A stretch of DNA of 64,000 nucleotides from Micromonospora saelicesensis (GTDB taxonomy: Bacteria > Actinomycetota > Actinomycetes > Mycobacteriales > Micromonosporaceae). Within the stretch, counting starts at the first letter, position 1, and each line of letters opens with the position of its first letter. The DNA is taken from assembly GCF_900091575.1 (NCBI RefSeq), contig NZ_FMCR01000003.1, positions 124,001 to 188,000 of the forward strand. Direction: 5' to 3'. This document shows, one piece after another, positions 50,481 to 59,794 of the stretch. The translations under genes and the position numbers were made by a program. The notes below the pieces were generated by a model. That model did no database searches. It worked only from the letters and a program-made list of their open reading frames with translations, and had not been told where the DNA came from.

Positions 50481-50534
50481 ATGGCGGGGCGGCGGCACAG
50501 GTTCATCGGTAGACCCGACGGGGTCCCGGCATGA
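50481..50534 (+). CDS. 17-codon leader peptide overlapping rny
   Basis: A 17-residue Arg/Gly-rich peptide (MAGRRHRFIGRPDGVPA). ATG 50481 has a near-perfect Shine-Dalgarno AGGGGAGG with 5-nt spacing, far better than that of rny. Its stop codon overlaps the rny start as ATGA (50531-50534). Translation of rny is therefore probably coupled to it. Too short for homology; the evidence is the ribosome binding site and the overlap only. Confidence 0.5.
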   Translation: MAGRRHRFIGRPDGVPA

Positions 50535-52297
50535 ACGCGTTCGACCTCGTGCTCCTCGTGGCCGTCCTCGTCCTCGCGGTGGTGGTGATCGGGGCCGTGC
50601 TGGTCGGCATCCGGACACTGCGCCGGATGGGCGCCGCGCCGGCTCCGGAGGATCCCGCCTTCATCGCCGAGAAGGACCGCCAGGAGCAGTCCCTCGCGGC
50701 CCTGCGGACCGCGGCCGACGAGGCGAACAGCACGATCGACGTGGCGAAGTCAGCGGCCGCCGCGGCCCGTACCGAGGCGGCGGCGGCGAAGGCCGAGGCG
50801 AAGGCGGCCCGCGCCGAGGCGCGACGGGTCCTCGACGACGCCCGGGCCGAGGCGGACACCGTTCTGGAGCGCGCCCACAAGCAGGCCGAGGCGGACGCCG
50901 AACAGTTGCGGACGGCAGCCCGGCGCAGCGGCGAGCGGGAGGTCGCGGTGCTCGCCGCCACCACCCGGGAGCAGGCCGCCGAGGTGGAACGTCGGGCAGC
51001 TCGGATGGACGAGCGGGAGCGGATGCACACCGAGGAGGTGGAGCGGTTCGCCGAGCGGGAGCGACAGCTCACCGCCGCGAAGGCTGCCCTCGCCGCCCGG
51101 GAGGCCGCGCTCGCCCAGCGCGAGGCCGAGCTGACCGAGTCGGAGGAGCTGCGCCGCCGGGAGCTGGAGCGGGTCGCCGGGCTCACCGCCGAGTCCGCCC
51201 GACTGGAGCTGGTCGACGCCATCGAGACGCAGGCCAAGCGGGAAGCGGCGCTGCTCGTGCGGGACATCGAGTCCGACGCGCGCAACACGGCCGAGCAGCG
51301 CGCCCGACACATCGTGGTGGACGCGATCCAGCGGGTCGCCAGCGAGCAGACCGCGGAGAGCGTGGTCAGCGTCCTGCACCTTCCCGGTGACGAGATGAAG
51401 GGGCGGATCATCGGCCGGGAGGGGCGCAACATCCGCGCCTTCGAGTCGGTGACCGGCGTCAACCTGATCATCGACGACACCCCCGAGGCGGTGCTGCTCT
51501 CCTGCTTCGACCCGGTCCGTCGCGAGGTGGGCCGGGTGACCCTGGAGAAGCTGGTCCTGGACGGGCGCATCCACCCGCACCGGATCGAGGAGGTCTACGA
51601 CCTGGCCCGGCAGGAGGTGGAGCAGCTCTGCCTCCGCGCCGCCGAGGACGCCCTGGTCGAGGTCGGCATCACCGAGATCCACCCGGAGCTGGTGACCCTG
51701 CTCGGCCGGCTGCGCTACCGCACGTCGTACGGGCAGAACGTGCTCAAGCACCTGGTCGAGACCGCCCACATCGCCGGCATCATGGCCGCCGAGCTGCGGT
51801 TGGACGTGCCGATCATCAAACGGTCGGCGTTCCTGCACGACATCGGCAAGGCGCTCACCCACGAGGTGGAGGGCAGCCACGCCATCATCGGCGCGGATCT
51901 GGCCCGCAAGTACGGCGAGCACGAGGACGTGGTGCACGCCATCGAGGCGCACCATAACGAGGTGCCCCCGCAGACCATCGAGGCCGTGCTCACCCAGGCT
52001 TCCGACGCCTGCTCGGGTGGTCGGCCGGGCGCGCGGCGGGAGAGCCTGGAGGCGTACGTCAAGCGGCTGGAGCGGATCGAGGAGATCGCGGCCAGCAAGC
52101 TCGGCGTGGACAAGGTCTTCGCCATGCAGGCCGGCAGGGAGATCCGGGTGATGGTCAAGCCGGACGACGTCGACGACATCGGGGCGGCAGTGCTGGCCCG
52201 CGACGTGGCCAAGCAGATCGAGGAGGAGCTGACCTATCCGGGTCAGATCCGGGTCACAGTGGTCCGCGAGTCCCGGGTCACCGAGATCGCCCGCTGA
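50531..52297 (+). CDS. rny: Ribonuclease Y
   Basis: 588 residues: one N-terminal membrane helix (FDLVLLVAVLVLAVVVIGAV), a long coiled coil rich in Ala/Glu/Arg (about 60-240), a KH RNA-binding domain (MKGRIIGREGRNIRAFE), and the HD phosphohydrolase domain with catalytic HD in HDIGKALTHE. Endonuclease that starts mRNA decay at the membrane. RNase Y in actinobacteria is less uniform than RNase J and RNase E, so its co-occurrence with RNase J here is notable. ATG 50531 overlaps the leader ORF stop. Confidence 0.95.
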   Translation: MNAFDLVLLVAVLVLAVVVIGAVLVGIRTLRRMGAAPAPEDPAFIAEKDRQEQSLAALRTAADEANSTIDVAKSAAAAARTEAAAAKAEAKAARAEARRVLDDARAEADTVLERAHKQAEADAEQLRTAARRSGEREVAVLAATTREQAAEVERRAARMDERERMHTEEVERFAERERQLTAAKAALAAREAALAQREAELTESEELRRRELERVAGLTAESARLELVDAIETQAKREAALLVRDIESDARNTAEQRARHIVVDAIQRVASEQTAESVVSVLHLPGDEMKGRIIGREGRNIRAFESVTGVNLIIDDTPEAVLLSCFDPVRREVGRVTLEKLVLDGRIHPHRIEEVYDLARQEVEQLCLRAAEDALVEVGITEIHPELVTLLGRLRYRTSYGQNVLKHLVETAHIAGIMAAELRLDVPIIKRSAFLHDIGKALTHEVEGSHAIIGADLARKYGEHEDVVHAIEAHHNEVPPQTIEAVLTQASDACSGGRPGARRESLEAYVKRLERIEEIAASKLGVDKVFAMQAGREIRVMVKPDDVDDIGAAVLARDVAKQIEEELTYPGQIRVTVVRESRVTEIAR

Positions 52298-52303
52298 GCC
52301 GTT

Positions 52304-52380
52304 TGATCGACTTCGGCTTCCTGGAAGTCGGTGGGTCGCACGCGTCGGACACCGCGATTTCCTGAGAACCGAGTCGATCA
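52304..52380. repeat. GATC-ended palindrome F
   Basis: tgatcgacttcggcttcctg (from 52304) against the reverse complement of the 3' end (52349-52380, ending gagtcgatca) pairs with a few mismatches and bulges. It starts 7 bp after the rny stop, before a separate terminator hairpin. Confidence 0.7.
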
Positions 52381-52437
52381 CCCTCCCGCAGCGTCCGCGC
52401 GCGGAACGGCGCGACACGCACAACCCGCGCAGATGAC

Positions 52438-52472
52438 CGAAGGCCGCCCCGGATTACTCGGGGCGGCCTTCG
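52438..52472. terminator. Terminator between rny and the glutamate ABC genes
   Basis: Perfect 14-bp arms (cgaaggccgccccg and complement) around a 7-nt A/T-rich loop. It lies between convergent transcription units and should serve both. Confidence 0.85.
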
Positions 52473-52497
52473 GGCCTTCTGGTCGGTGTGGAGTGGC

Positions 52498-53487
52498 TCA
52501 GGCGCCGCCTCCGCCTCCGCCTCCGCCGCCCCCGCCCTCGGCCTGGGAGATCAGGGCCGCCGCGGGCGGGTTCTGTGCCGGGGTGCCGGCGGTCTTGCGG
52601 CCGCGGGCGAGCCGCCGTTGGACGTACTGGGCGAGCTTCGACAGCGAGTAGTTCACCACGATGAAGAGTACGGCGATCACGACGTAGACCTGGATCGGGT
52701 TGCCCAGCGCGCCGATGATCTGCTTGCCGATGTTCAGGGTTTCCTCGTAGCTGATGATGAACCCCAGCGAGGTGTCCTTGAGGACCACGACCAGCTGGCT
52801 GATCAGTGCCGGCAGCATGATCCGGAACGCCTGCGGTAGCAGGATCATCCGGGTGGTCTGCGTCGGGGAGAGCCCGATGGCTTCAGCGGCCTCCGCCTGA
52901 CCGCCCGGCAGCCCCTCCATGCCGGAGCGGAGGATCTCGCCGATCACCACCGAGTTGTAGATGGTGAGGCCGATGACCAGGTACCAGAGGTTGTCGAAGT
53001 AGAGGCCGAACTCGGGGAATCCGCGGGCCACGAAGAAGATGGTGATCACGACGGGCAGGCCGCGGAACACCTCGACGCAGACGCGGGTGATCGCCGACAG
53101 CAGCGCGCTCAGCCCGCGCAGCAGGTACGCCAGCGGCGTCGCCGCGCCGACGAACCGCCGTCGGGTCAGGCTCTTGAGCTGGATCCGCAACACGGCGAGC
53201 AGCGTGCCGATCACCAGCGAGGAGACGATGGCCAGGGCCGCCGCGAACAGGGTGTTCTTGAAACCGAGGCCGATCCGCTCCCACACCTGGGAGAAATTCT
53301 CGTTGGAGGGGTCGATCAGCGGGCCCCACAGCTCCATCGAGAGCTGGCCGTTCTCGTCCAGGGGCCGGTAGATCAGGAAGTACGCCCCGACGAGCAGGAC
53401 CACGCTGGCGACGAGGCTGCTGATCAGGGTGATCCGCCGCTGCCGGGGGCCGGGGATGTCGTAGAGGACGCTGGTCTGCTGACTCAT
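52498..53487 (-). CDS. Glutamate-type ABC transporter permease (GluD-like)
   Basis: 329 residues, five to six membrane helices, and the permease EAA loop (GGQAEAAEAIGLSPTQTTRM). Second permease of an amino-acid (glutamate/aspartate) importer. The C-terminus ends in an unusual run of about eleven glycines coded by (GGC/GGA)n, not part of the family. ATG 53487 overlaps the upstream permease by 4 bp. Last gene of the four-gene operon. Confidence 0.9.
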   Translation of the reverse strand: MSQQTSVLYDIPGPRQRRITLISSLVASVVLLVGAYFLIYRPLDENGQLSMELWGPLIDPSNENFSQVWERIGLGFKNTLFAAALAIVSSLVIGTLLAVLRIQLKSLTRRRFVGAATPLAYLLRGLSALLSAITRVCVEVFRGLPVVITIFFVARGFPEFGLYFDNLWYLVIGLTIYNSVVIGEILRSGMEGLPGGQAEAAEAIGLSPTQTTRMILLPQAFRIMLPALISQLVVVLKDTSLGFIISYEETLNIGKQIIGALGNPIQVYVVIAVLFIVVNYSLSKLAQYVQRRLARGRKTAGTPAQNPPAAALISQAEGGGGGGGGGGGA

Positions 53488-54191
53488 CGGGCCACCGCCT
53501 GTCGCTTCTCGATCCGGTCCAGCAGGGCGCCGAGCGGCACGGTCATGATCAGATAGCCGAGCGAGATGCCGATGGCGACCGGGACGAAGGCGTAGCCCTC
53601 GGCCGAGGTGAGCTGGTCGGCAGTGGCCGACAGGTCACCGACCACCCCGAAGAAGCCGACCAGCGCCGAGTTCTTGATCATCGCGATGATCACCGAGCCG
53701 AGCGGCACGATGGAGGCCTTCCACGACTGCGGCAACACCACGTACCGCAGGTTCTGCCCGAAGGTCAGGCCCAGTGACCGCGCCGCCTCCGCCTGGCCGG
53801 CGGGCACCGCGTTCACCCCGGATCGCAGCGCCTCGCAGACGAACGCCGCGGTGTAGAGCACCAGGGCGATCAGTGCGAACCGGAAGTACGGAAGGTCGGT
53901 GCCGAGCCGGGTGAACAGCGAGTCGAGCACCGGGATGCGGAGGAAGTCCGCGTTGGAGCCGAGCGCCGGCAGGCCGAACGCGGCGAAGAACATCACCACA
54001 GTCAGTGGCATGTTGCGGAAGACGTTCACGTAACTGGTGCCGACCGCGCGCAGCGGCGGCACCGGTGAGATGCGCAGCACCGCCACGATGGCGCCCAGGA
54101 CGAGGGCGCCGATCGCGGCGAGGATGCAGATCTGGAGGGTGAGCCAGAAACCACCCGCAAAGACGTCGAACTTGTCGATGAGCACGTTCAC
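53484..54191 (-). CDS. Glutamate-type ABC transporter permease (GluC-like)
   Basis: 235 residues, about five membrane helices, with the permease loop AGQAEAARSLGLTFGQNLRY. GTG 54191 is the start. It follows the binding protein by 41 bp and overlaps the next permease, so they assemble as a heterodimer in the membrane. Confidence 0.9.
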   Translation of the reverse strand: MNVLIDKFDVFAGGFWLTLQICILAAIGALVLGAIVAVLRISPVPPLRAVGTSYVNVFRNMPLTVVMFFAAFGLPALGSNADFLRIPVLDSLFTRLGTDLPYFRFALIALVLYTAAFVCEALRSGVNAVPAGQAEAARSLGLTFGQNLRYVVLPQSWKASIVPLGSVIIAMIKNSALVGFFGVVGDLSATADQLTSAEGYAFVPVAIGISLGYLIMTVPLGALLDRIEKRQAVAR

Positions 54192-54232
54192 GGCTCGGTG
54201 TTCCTCCCCACCCTCCAGATCGAAGGATCAGA

Positions 54233-55108
54233 TCAGTAGCGGTTGATGGTGGGCGCCGAGCCCAGTTCCGCGCCGAACTTGCCGGCGGTGTCGTCCCAGG
54301 CCTTCTTCCAGCTACCGTCCGAGACCGCCTTGTCCAGCGTGTCGTTGATGAAGCTGCGGAAGTCCGCGTCCTCCTTCTTCACACCGATGCCGTACGGCTC
54401 CTTGGTGAAGTTGCTGCCGGCCAGCTTGAAGGACGCCTCGTCCTTGGCGATGTAGCCGAGCAGGATCACGTTGTCAGTGGTGACGGCGTCGACCTGGCCA
54501 CCCTTGAGGGCGTCGCGGCACTTGTCGTAGGTGTCGAAGAGCACCAGCTGGGTGCCGACGTCCTTGACGTACTGCTTGATCGTCTCGGCCGGGGTGGAGC
54601 CGGTGACGGAGCAGACCTTCTTGGTGCCGTCCTTGAACGAGTCCGGACCGGTGATGGTCGTGTCGTCCTTCTTGACCAGGATGTTCTGGCCGGCCTCGTA
54701 GTACGGGCCCGCGAAGGCGATCCGCTCCTTGCGCTTGTCGTTGATCGTGTAGGTCGCGGCGACCAGGTCGACAGTGCCGTTGACGATCACGTCCTCGCGG
54801 ACCTTCGACGGGGCCTCGACCCACTCGATCTTGTCCTCGGGGATGCCGAGCTCCTTGACGATGATCTTGGCGATCTCGACGTCGAAGCCCTCCGGCTTGC
54901 CGGAGAGGCCCTTCAGGCCGAAGCCGGGCTGGTCGAACTTGGTGCCGACCTTGATCTTCTGGGCCTTGTTCAGCTTCTCCATGGTGGTGCCGGCGGTGAA
55001 GGACTTGCTGCCAGCACCGGTGTCCCCGCCGTCATCGCCGCCACAGGCGGTGAGGCCGAGCGCCAGAGCGGCGACCGCGGCGACTGCCGCAACGCGCTTG
55101 ATACGCAT
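54233..55108 (-). CDS. Glutamate-type ABC transporter substrate-binding lipoprotein (GluB-like)
   Basis: 291 residues. Lipoprotein signal (VAAVAALALGLTACGGDD, lipid-bearing Cys in LTAC), then an SBP_bac_3 domain (IKVGTKFDQPGFGLKG; GFDVEIAKIIVKELG; YYEAGQNILVKKDDT). The polar-amino-acid family fits glutamate/aspartate, as in corynebacterial gluB. ATG 55108 has AAGGAGAAGAG upstream, excluding the longer frame that runs on into the ATPase gene region. Confidence 0.92.
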   Translation of the reverse strand: MRIKRVAAVAAVAALALGLTACGGDDGGDTGAGSKSFTAGTTMEKLNKAQKIKVGTKFDQPGFGLKGLSGKPEGFDVEIAKIIVKELGIPEDKIEWVEAPSKVREDVIVNGTVDLVAATYTINDKRKERIAFAGPYYEAGQNILVKKDDTTITGPDSFKDGTKKVCSVTGSTPAETIKQYVKDVGTQLVLFDTYDKCRDALKGGQVDAVTTDNVILLGYIAKDEASFKLAGSNFTKEPYGIGVKKEDADFRSFINDTLDKAVSDGSWKKAWDDTAGKFGAELGSAPTINRY

Positions 55109-55164
55109 ACTCTTCTCCTTCTTCAACGGAGCCCACCGAGTACGGCGCGCTCCACTACGGACGC

Positions 55165-55920
<756 letters not shown>

Positions 55921-56115
55921 CGTCCCCTGTCGTCTCCCGGATCGGGGTCGGTTGACCCCCGGTGCGGCCACTGTAGGCGGCCTGATGTGGCAGAACGCAA
56001 CCCAGCGGGTCACGGAGCGGTAACACCGGTCACGATCGTTCTCGGGCGTCCGATTTTGGTCACCGGATGGGTGGTCGCGGTGGCGATCGTGGCGCCTTGT
56101 CGCGATCATGGGTGG

Positions 56116-57105
56116 ATGACCGAACCCGTACGGTTGACCAAGTACGCCCGCGGCGGTGGCTGCGCCTGCAAGATCCCGCCGGGCGAGCTGGAGATCATGG
56201 TGGCCGGTCTCGGCCCGGCGACCGGCACCGCCGAGTTGCTGGTCGGGTTGGACCATGGCGACGACGCGGCGGTGGTACGCCTGGACGAGCGGACCGGCCT
56301 GGTCAGCACCGCCGACTTCTTCACCCCGGTGGTCGACGACGCGTACGACTGGGGTCGGATCGCCGCGGCCAACGCGCTCTCCGACGTGTACGCGATGGGC
56401 GGCACCCCGCTGGTGGCGCTCAACCTGCTCTGCTGGCCGCGCGACGTGCTGCCGCTGGAGTTGGCCCGTGAGGTGCTGCGCGGCGGCCAGGACGTGGCGC
56501 GGGAGGCCGGCTGTCACCTGGCCGGCGGGCACAGCGTGGACGACGACGGCCCGAAGTACGGTCTCGCGGTCACCGGCACTGTCCGACCGGAGGAGCTGAT
56601 CACCCTCGACGCCGGGCGGGCCGGGATGCCGTTGTCGCTGACCAAGCCGCTCGGGGTGGGCGTGCTGAACACCCGGCACAAGGCGACCGGGGAAAGCTTC
56701 CCGGAGGCGGTGGCCACGATGAGCGCGCTCAATCGGGAGGCCGCCCACGCGGCGGTCGCCGCCGGTATCCGGTGCGGCACCGACGTGACCGGGTTCGGGC
56801 TGCTCGGGCACGCCTCGAAGCTGGCCCGGGCCAGCCAGGTCACGGTGGCCATCGACACCGCCCGGGTGCCCTATCTGTCCGGCGCCCGCGAGGCGCTGCG
56901 CGACGGGTTCGTCAGCGGCGGCAGCCGGCGCAACCTGGAGTGGGTGACCCCGTGGACCGACTTCGGCGCGGCGGACGAGGCGGAGCGGCTGCTGCTGGCC
57001 GACGCGCAGACCTCCGGCGGCCTGCTGGTCGCCGGCGAGGTGCCCGGCGCTCCGGTGGTGGGCGAGCTGCTGCCCCGGGGGGAGCACCTGGTCGTCCTGC
57101 GCTGA
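56116..57105 (+). CDS. selD: Selenophosphate synthase SelD
   Basis: 329 residues; makes selenophosphate from selenide and ATP for Sec or selenouridine synthesis. The N-terminal loop GGGCACK has Cys at 16 and 18 and the lysine K19, matching E. coli C17 and K20; it is Cys, not selenocysteine. ATP-binding aspartates lie in DHGDDAAVV and [15 protein letters not shown] 56116 gives the right N-terminus. No selA, selB, selC or selenoprotein gene was found nearby. Confidence 0.92.
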   Translation: MTEPVRLTKYARGGGCACKIPPGELEIMVAGLGPATGTAELLVGLDHGDDAAVVRLDERTGLVSTADFFTPVVDDAYDWGRIAAANALSDVYAMGGTPLVALNLLCWPRDVLPLELAREVLRGGQDVAREAGCHLAGGHSVDDDGPKYGLAVTGTVRPEELITLDAGRAGMPLSLTKPLGVGVLNTRHKATGESFPEAVATMSALNREAAHAAVAAGIRCGTDVTGFGLLGHASKLARASQVTVAIDTARVPYLSGAREALRDGFVSGGSRRNLEWVTPWTDFGAADEAERLLLADAQTSGGLLVAGEVPGAPVVGELLPRGEHLVVLR

Positions 57106-57334
57106 CCGGGGGCGGCCGACCGCGGGAGGACACGCGGTGGCGGTGGCGCGGATGGCGCACCATACCCGATAAACTGTCACCTTCCCGCTACTCCGAGCAA
57201 TGCCGCTCAGGGAAATTTTGCCCGGAATGGTCACAGACCGGTAACTTGCCCCCGGCTGGGGTCAAATGCCCCCCACCATCGTGTGTAAGGCCCGATCCGG
57301 AGGCCGGTGGGGACGAACGCAGCGAGGAGGCGGA

Positions 57335-57814
57335 ATGACCGAGCTGTGGAACTGGAGAATCGACGGGGCTCAACCCGTGGAGGTCTACCCGGCGCTGGCG
57401 GAAGCGCTTGGTCGGGTGGTGATGCCGCTGGCCGTGGCCGACCCGGCGCGGCTGCCGGCGTACGCGGTGGTGTGTGACGTCTGGCAGGCGCCGGGCGAGT
57501 TCGCGACGGTGGTGGACTGCTACGGGGTGCCCGAGCAGCTCTCCGAGCACGCGAGCATCGCCGCACTGGCCCGATTGCTGGGCCGCAACTGCCTGCTGCG
57601 CGACGACACGCTCGACGCGGGCCGGCACCTGCTCGTCGCTCCGGACGGCACTGTCCGTCCGGTGCACTTCGACGTGCGGGACACTGAGGACGGTGAGGTG
57701 CTCAGCAGGCTGCGGCTCTGCTCGCTGGGTGACCCGGGTTGTCGGGGCTGGTCGCAGTGCCACCGCTCGCGCTGGGCGCCCGACACCGTCGCCCCGGCGC
57801 TCGCTGCGGCCTGA
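57335..57814 (+). CDS. Hypothetical protein with C-terminal cysteines
   Basis: 159 residues. N-terminal block (MTELWNWRIDGAQPVEVYPA), then a mixed alpha/beta region, and a C-terminal CSLGDPGCRGWSQCHRSRW, whose three cysteines could bind a metal. Soluble; no signal peptide. ATG 57335 follows a strong GAGGAGGCGG. A terminator overlaps its stop. Not assigned to any family by eye. Confidence 0.7.
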   Translation: MTELWNWRIDGAQPVEVYPALAEALGRVVMPLAVADPARLPAYAVVCDVWQAPGEFATVVDCYGVPEQLSEHASIAALARLLGRNCLLRDDTLDAGRHLLVAPDGTVRPVHFDVRDTEDGEVLSRLRLCSLGDPGCRGWSQCHRSRWAPDTVAPALAAA

Positions 57815-57832
57815 CCCTCTCCAGGGTCAGGC
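57809..57832. terminator. Terminator at the 57335 gene stop
   Basis: 9-bp perfect arms gcctgaccc/gggtcaggc with a 6-nt loop; the stop codon is inside the left arm. Between convergent genes. Confidence 0.65.
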
Positions 57833-57862
57833 CCGGCCGGGTGCCGTGCCGGCCAGCGGCGA

Positions 57863-58111
57863 TCAGCTGGCGGCGGTGGCGGACCGGTCGGTGGTGCCCG
57901 ATCCGCCACCCCGCACCACCAGTTGGTCGAGCAGGGTGCGCGTCGCCTCGGCCACGGCGGCCACCGCGGCGTCGAACGCGGCGGCGTTGTGCGCGGCGGG
58001 CGCCCGGAAGCCAGAGATCTTCCGGACGTACTGCAACGCTGCCGCCTCGACGTCCGCGTCGGTCACCTGCGGGGTGAACGGCTCACGCAGCGTCTTGATG
58101 CTCCGGCACAT
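57863..58111 (-). CDS. DUF2277 family protein
   Basis: 82 residues beginning MCRSIKTLREPFTPQVTD, the distinctive start of DUF2277, then a helical region (VEAAALQYVRKISGF) and a short polar tail. Function unknown. ATG 58111 has AGGAGG upstream. Divergent from miaB. Confidence 0.85.
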   Translation of the reverse strand: MCRSIKTLREPFTPQVTDADVEAAALQYVRKISGFRAPAAHNAAAFDAAVAAVAEATRTLLDQLVVRGGGSGTTDRSATAAS

Positions 58112-58252
58112 GTGAGTTCCTCCTCGGTTGGTGCGCTACTCGCACAACGATGACATCGCCGGGCCGACGCCGCGGGACGGACAATGCCGGTCGGAGGTCC
58201 TCCCGGACCGGGCCGCTACCCTGGTAGCCCGAGGGGAAGGGGCACCAACAGG

Positions 58253-59746
58253 GTGGCTAGGACCTACAACGTCGTCACGTACGGCTGCCAGATGAACGTG
58301 CACGACTCCGAACGCATCTCCGGCCTGCTTGAGCAGGCGGGATACGAGCGTGCACCCGCTGGCGACGACACCCCGGACATCGTGGTCTTCAACACCTGCG
58401 CGGTGCGGGAAAATGCGGACAACCGGCTTTACGGCAACCTCGGTCGTCTGCGCCCGGTCAAGGACAAGCACCCCGGGATGCAGATTGCGGTCGGCGGCTG
58501 CCTCGCCCAGAAGGATCGGGGCGACATCGTCCGTAAGGCCCCCTGGGTGGACGTGGTCTTCGGCACCCACAACATCGGCGCGCTGCCGGTGCTGTTGGAG
58601 CGGGCCCGGCACAACGCCGCCGCCGAGGTGGAGATCCTGGAGTCCCTCGACGTCTTCCCGTCCACGCTGCCCACCCGCCGCGAGTCCACCTACGCCGGCT
58701 GGGTGTCGATCTCGGTGGGATGCAACAACACCTGCACGTTCTGCATCGTGCCGGCACTGCGCGGCAAGGAGAAGGACCGGCACCCCGGCGACATCCTCTC
58801 CGAGGTGCGCGCCCTGGTCGACGAGGGCGTGCTGGAGGTGACCCTGCTCGGGCAGAACGTCAACTCCTACGGTGTGGAGTTCGGCGACCGGTACGCGTTC
58901 GGCAAGCTGCTGCGGGCCTGCGGCGACATCGACGGGTTGGAGCGCGTGCGGTTCACCAGCCCGCACCCGAAGGACTTCACCGACGACGTGATCGCCGCGA
59001 TGGCCGAGACGCCGAACGTCTGCCACTCGCTGCACATGCCGTTGCAGTCCGGCTCCGACGACGTGCTCCGGGCGATGCGCCGGTCCTACCGCTCCGAGCG
59101 CTACCTGGGGATCATCGAGAAGGTCCGCGCGGCGATGCCGGACGCGGCGATCACCACCGACATCATCGTCGGCTTTCCTGGTGAGACCGAGGCCGACTTC
59201 CAGCGCACCCTGGACGTGGTCCGGGAGGCCCGGTTCTCCTCGGCCTTCACCTTCCAGTACTCGAAGCGTCCCGGCACCCCCGCCGCGACCATGGACGATC
59301 AGCTGCCCAAGCAGGTCGTGCAGGAGCGCTACGAGCGGTTGATCACCTGCGTCGAGGAGATCACCTGGGCGGAGAACAAGCGCCTCGTCGGTGAGACCGT
59401 CGAGGTGCTGGTCGCGGTCGGCGAGGGCCGCAAGGACGAGCGGACCGGCCGGATGTCCGGTCGGGCCCGCGACGGTCGACTGGTGCACTTCGCGACCGAG
59501 ACCGCCGACGGGGAGTCCCTCGCTGGTCAGATCCGGCCGGGGGACATCGTGCACACCACCATCACGTACGCCGCGCCGCACCACCTCAACGCCGACGGAG
59601 CGCCGGTGGCGCACCGTCGCACCCGGGCCGGTGACGCGGCCGAGGCGGGTCGCTCCCCGCGTACCCCTGGGGTGTTGCTCGGTCTGCCGACGATCGGCGC
59701 ACCGCCGGTCGTGACTGCCCCCGCCGCTGGCTGCGCCACCCACTGA
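58253..59746 (+). CDS. miaB: tRNA methylthiotransferase MiaB
   Basis: 497 residues; radical-SAM enzyme that methylthiolates i6A37 of tRNA. N-terminal UPF0004 cysteines ([17 protein letters not shown]), radical-SAM C157, C161, C164 in [11 protein letters not shown], and a C-terminal TRAM domain. MiaB is told from RimO (also here) by [12 protein letters not shown]. Starts at GTG 58253 after GAGGGGAAGGGG; upstream in-frame sequence is low-complexity. A terminator follows directly. The C-terminal ~50 residues are Ala/Pro/Thr-rich and beyond the usual length. Confidence 0.95.
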   Translation: MARTYNVVTYGCQMNVHDSERISGLLEQAGYERAPAGDDTPDIVVFNTCAVRENADNRLYGNLGRLRPVKDKHPGMQIAVGGCLAQKDRGDIVRKAPWVDVVFGTHNIGALPVLLERARHNAAAEVEILESLDVFPSTLPTRRESTYAGWVSISVGCNNTCTFCIVPALRGKEKDRHPGDILSEVRALVDEGVLEVTLLGQNVNSYGVEFGDRYAFGKLLRACGDIDGLERVRFTSPHPKDFTDDVIAAMAETPNVCHSLHMPLQSGSDDVLRAMRRSYRSERYLGIIEKVRAAMPDAAITTDIIVGFPGETEADFQRTLDVVREARFSSAFTFQYSKRPGTPAATMDDQLPKQVVQERYERLITCVEEITWAENKRLVGETVEVLVAVGEGRKDERTGRMSGRARDGRLVHFATETADGESLAGQIRPGDIVHTTITYAAPHHLNADGAPVAHRRTRAGDAAEAGRSPRTPGVLLGLPTIGAPPVVTAPAAGCATH

Positions 59747-59751
59747 CCGCA

Positions 59752-59782
59752 CGGAAGGGCCCCTGGACGAGGGGCCCTTCCG
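59752..59782. terminator. Terminator between miaB and the pectate lyase gene
   Basis: Perfect 13-bp arms (cggaagggcccct and complement), 5-nt loop, between convergent genes. Confidence 0.85.
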
Positions 59783-59794
59783 CGCAGGGCTGAG

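Noticed and set aside
50277..50534. An 85-codon gene starting at TTG 50277, upstream of rny
   Set aside because: No ribosome binding site at its start, Pro/Gly/Arg composition typical of chance frames; the last 17 codons have a much better start signal of their own.
55921..57234. An upstream extension of the ABC ATPase frame across selD
   Set aside because: It reads antisense to selD and lacks homology; the ATPase domain begins right after GTG 55920.
56000..57334. A tRNA-Sec gene near selD
   Set aside because: No cloverleaf with a long variable arm or a GGTTCGAAT-like T-loop was found in the gaps on either side of selD.
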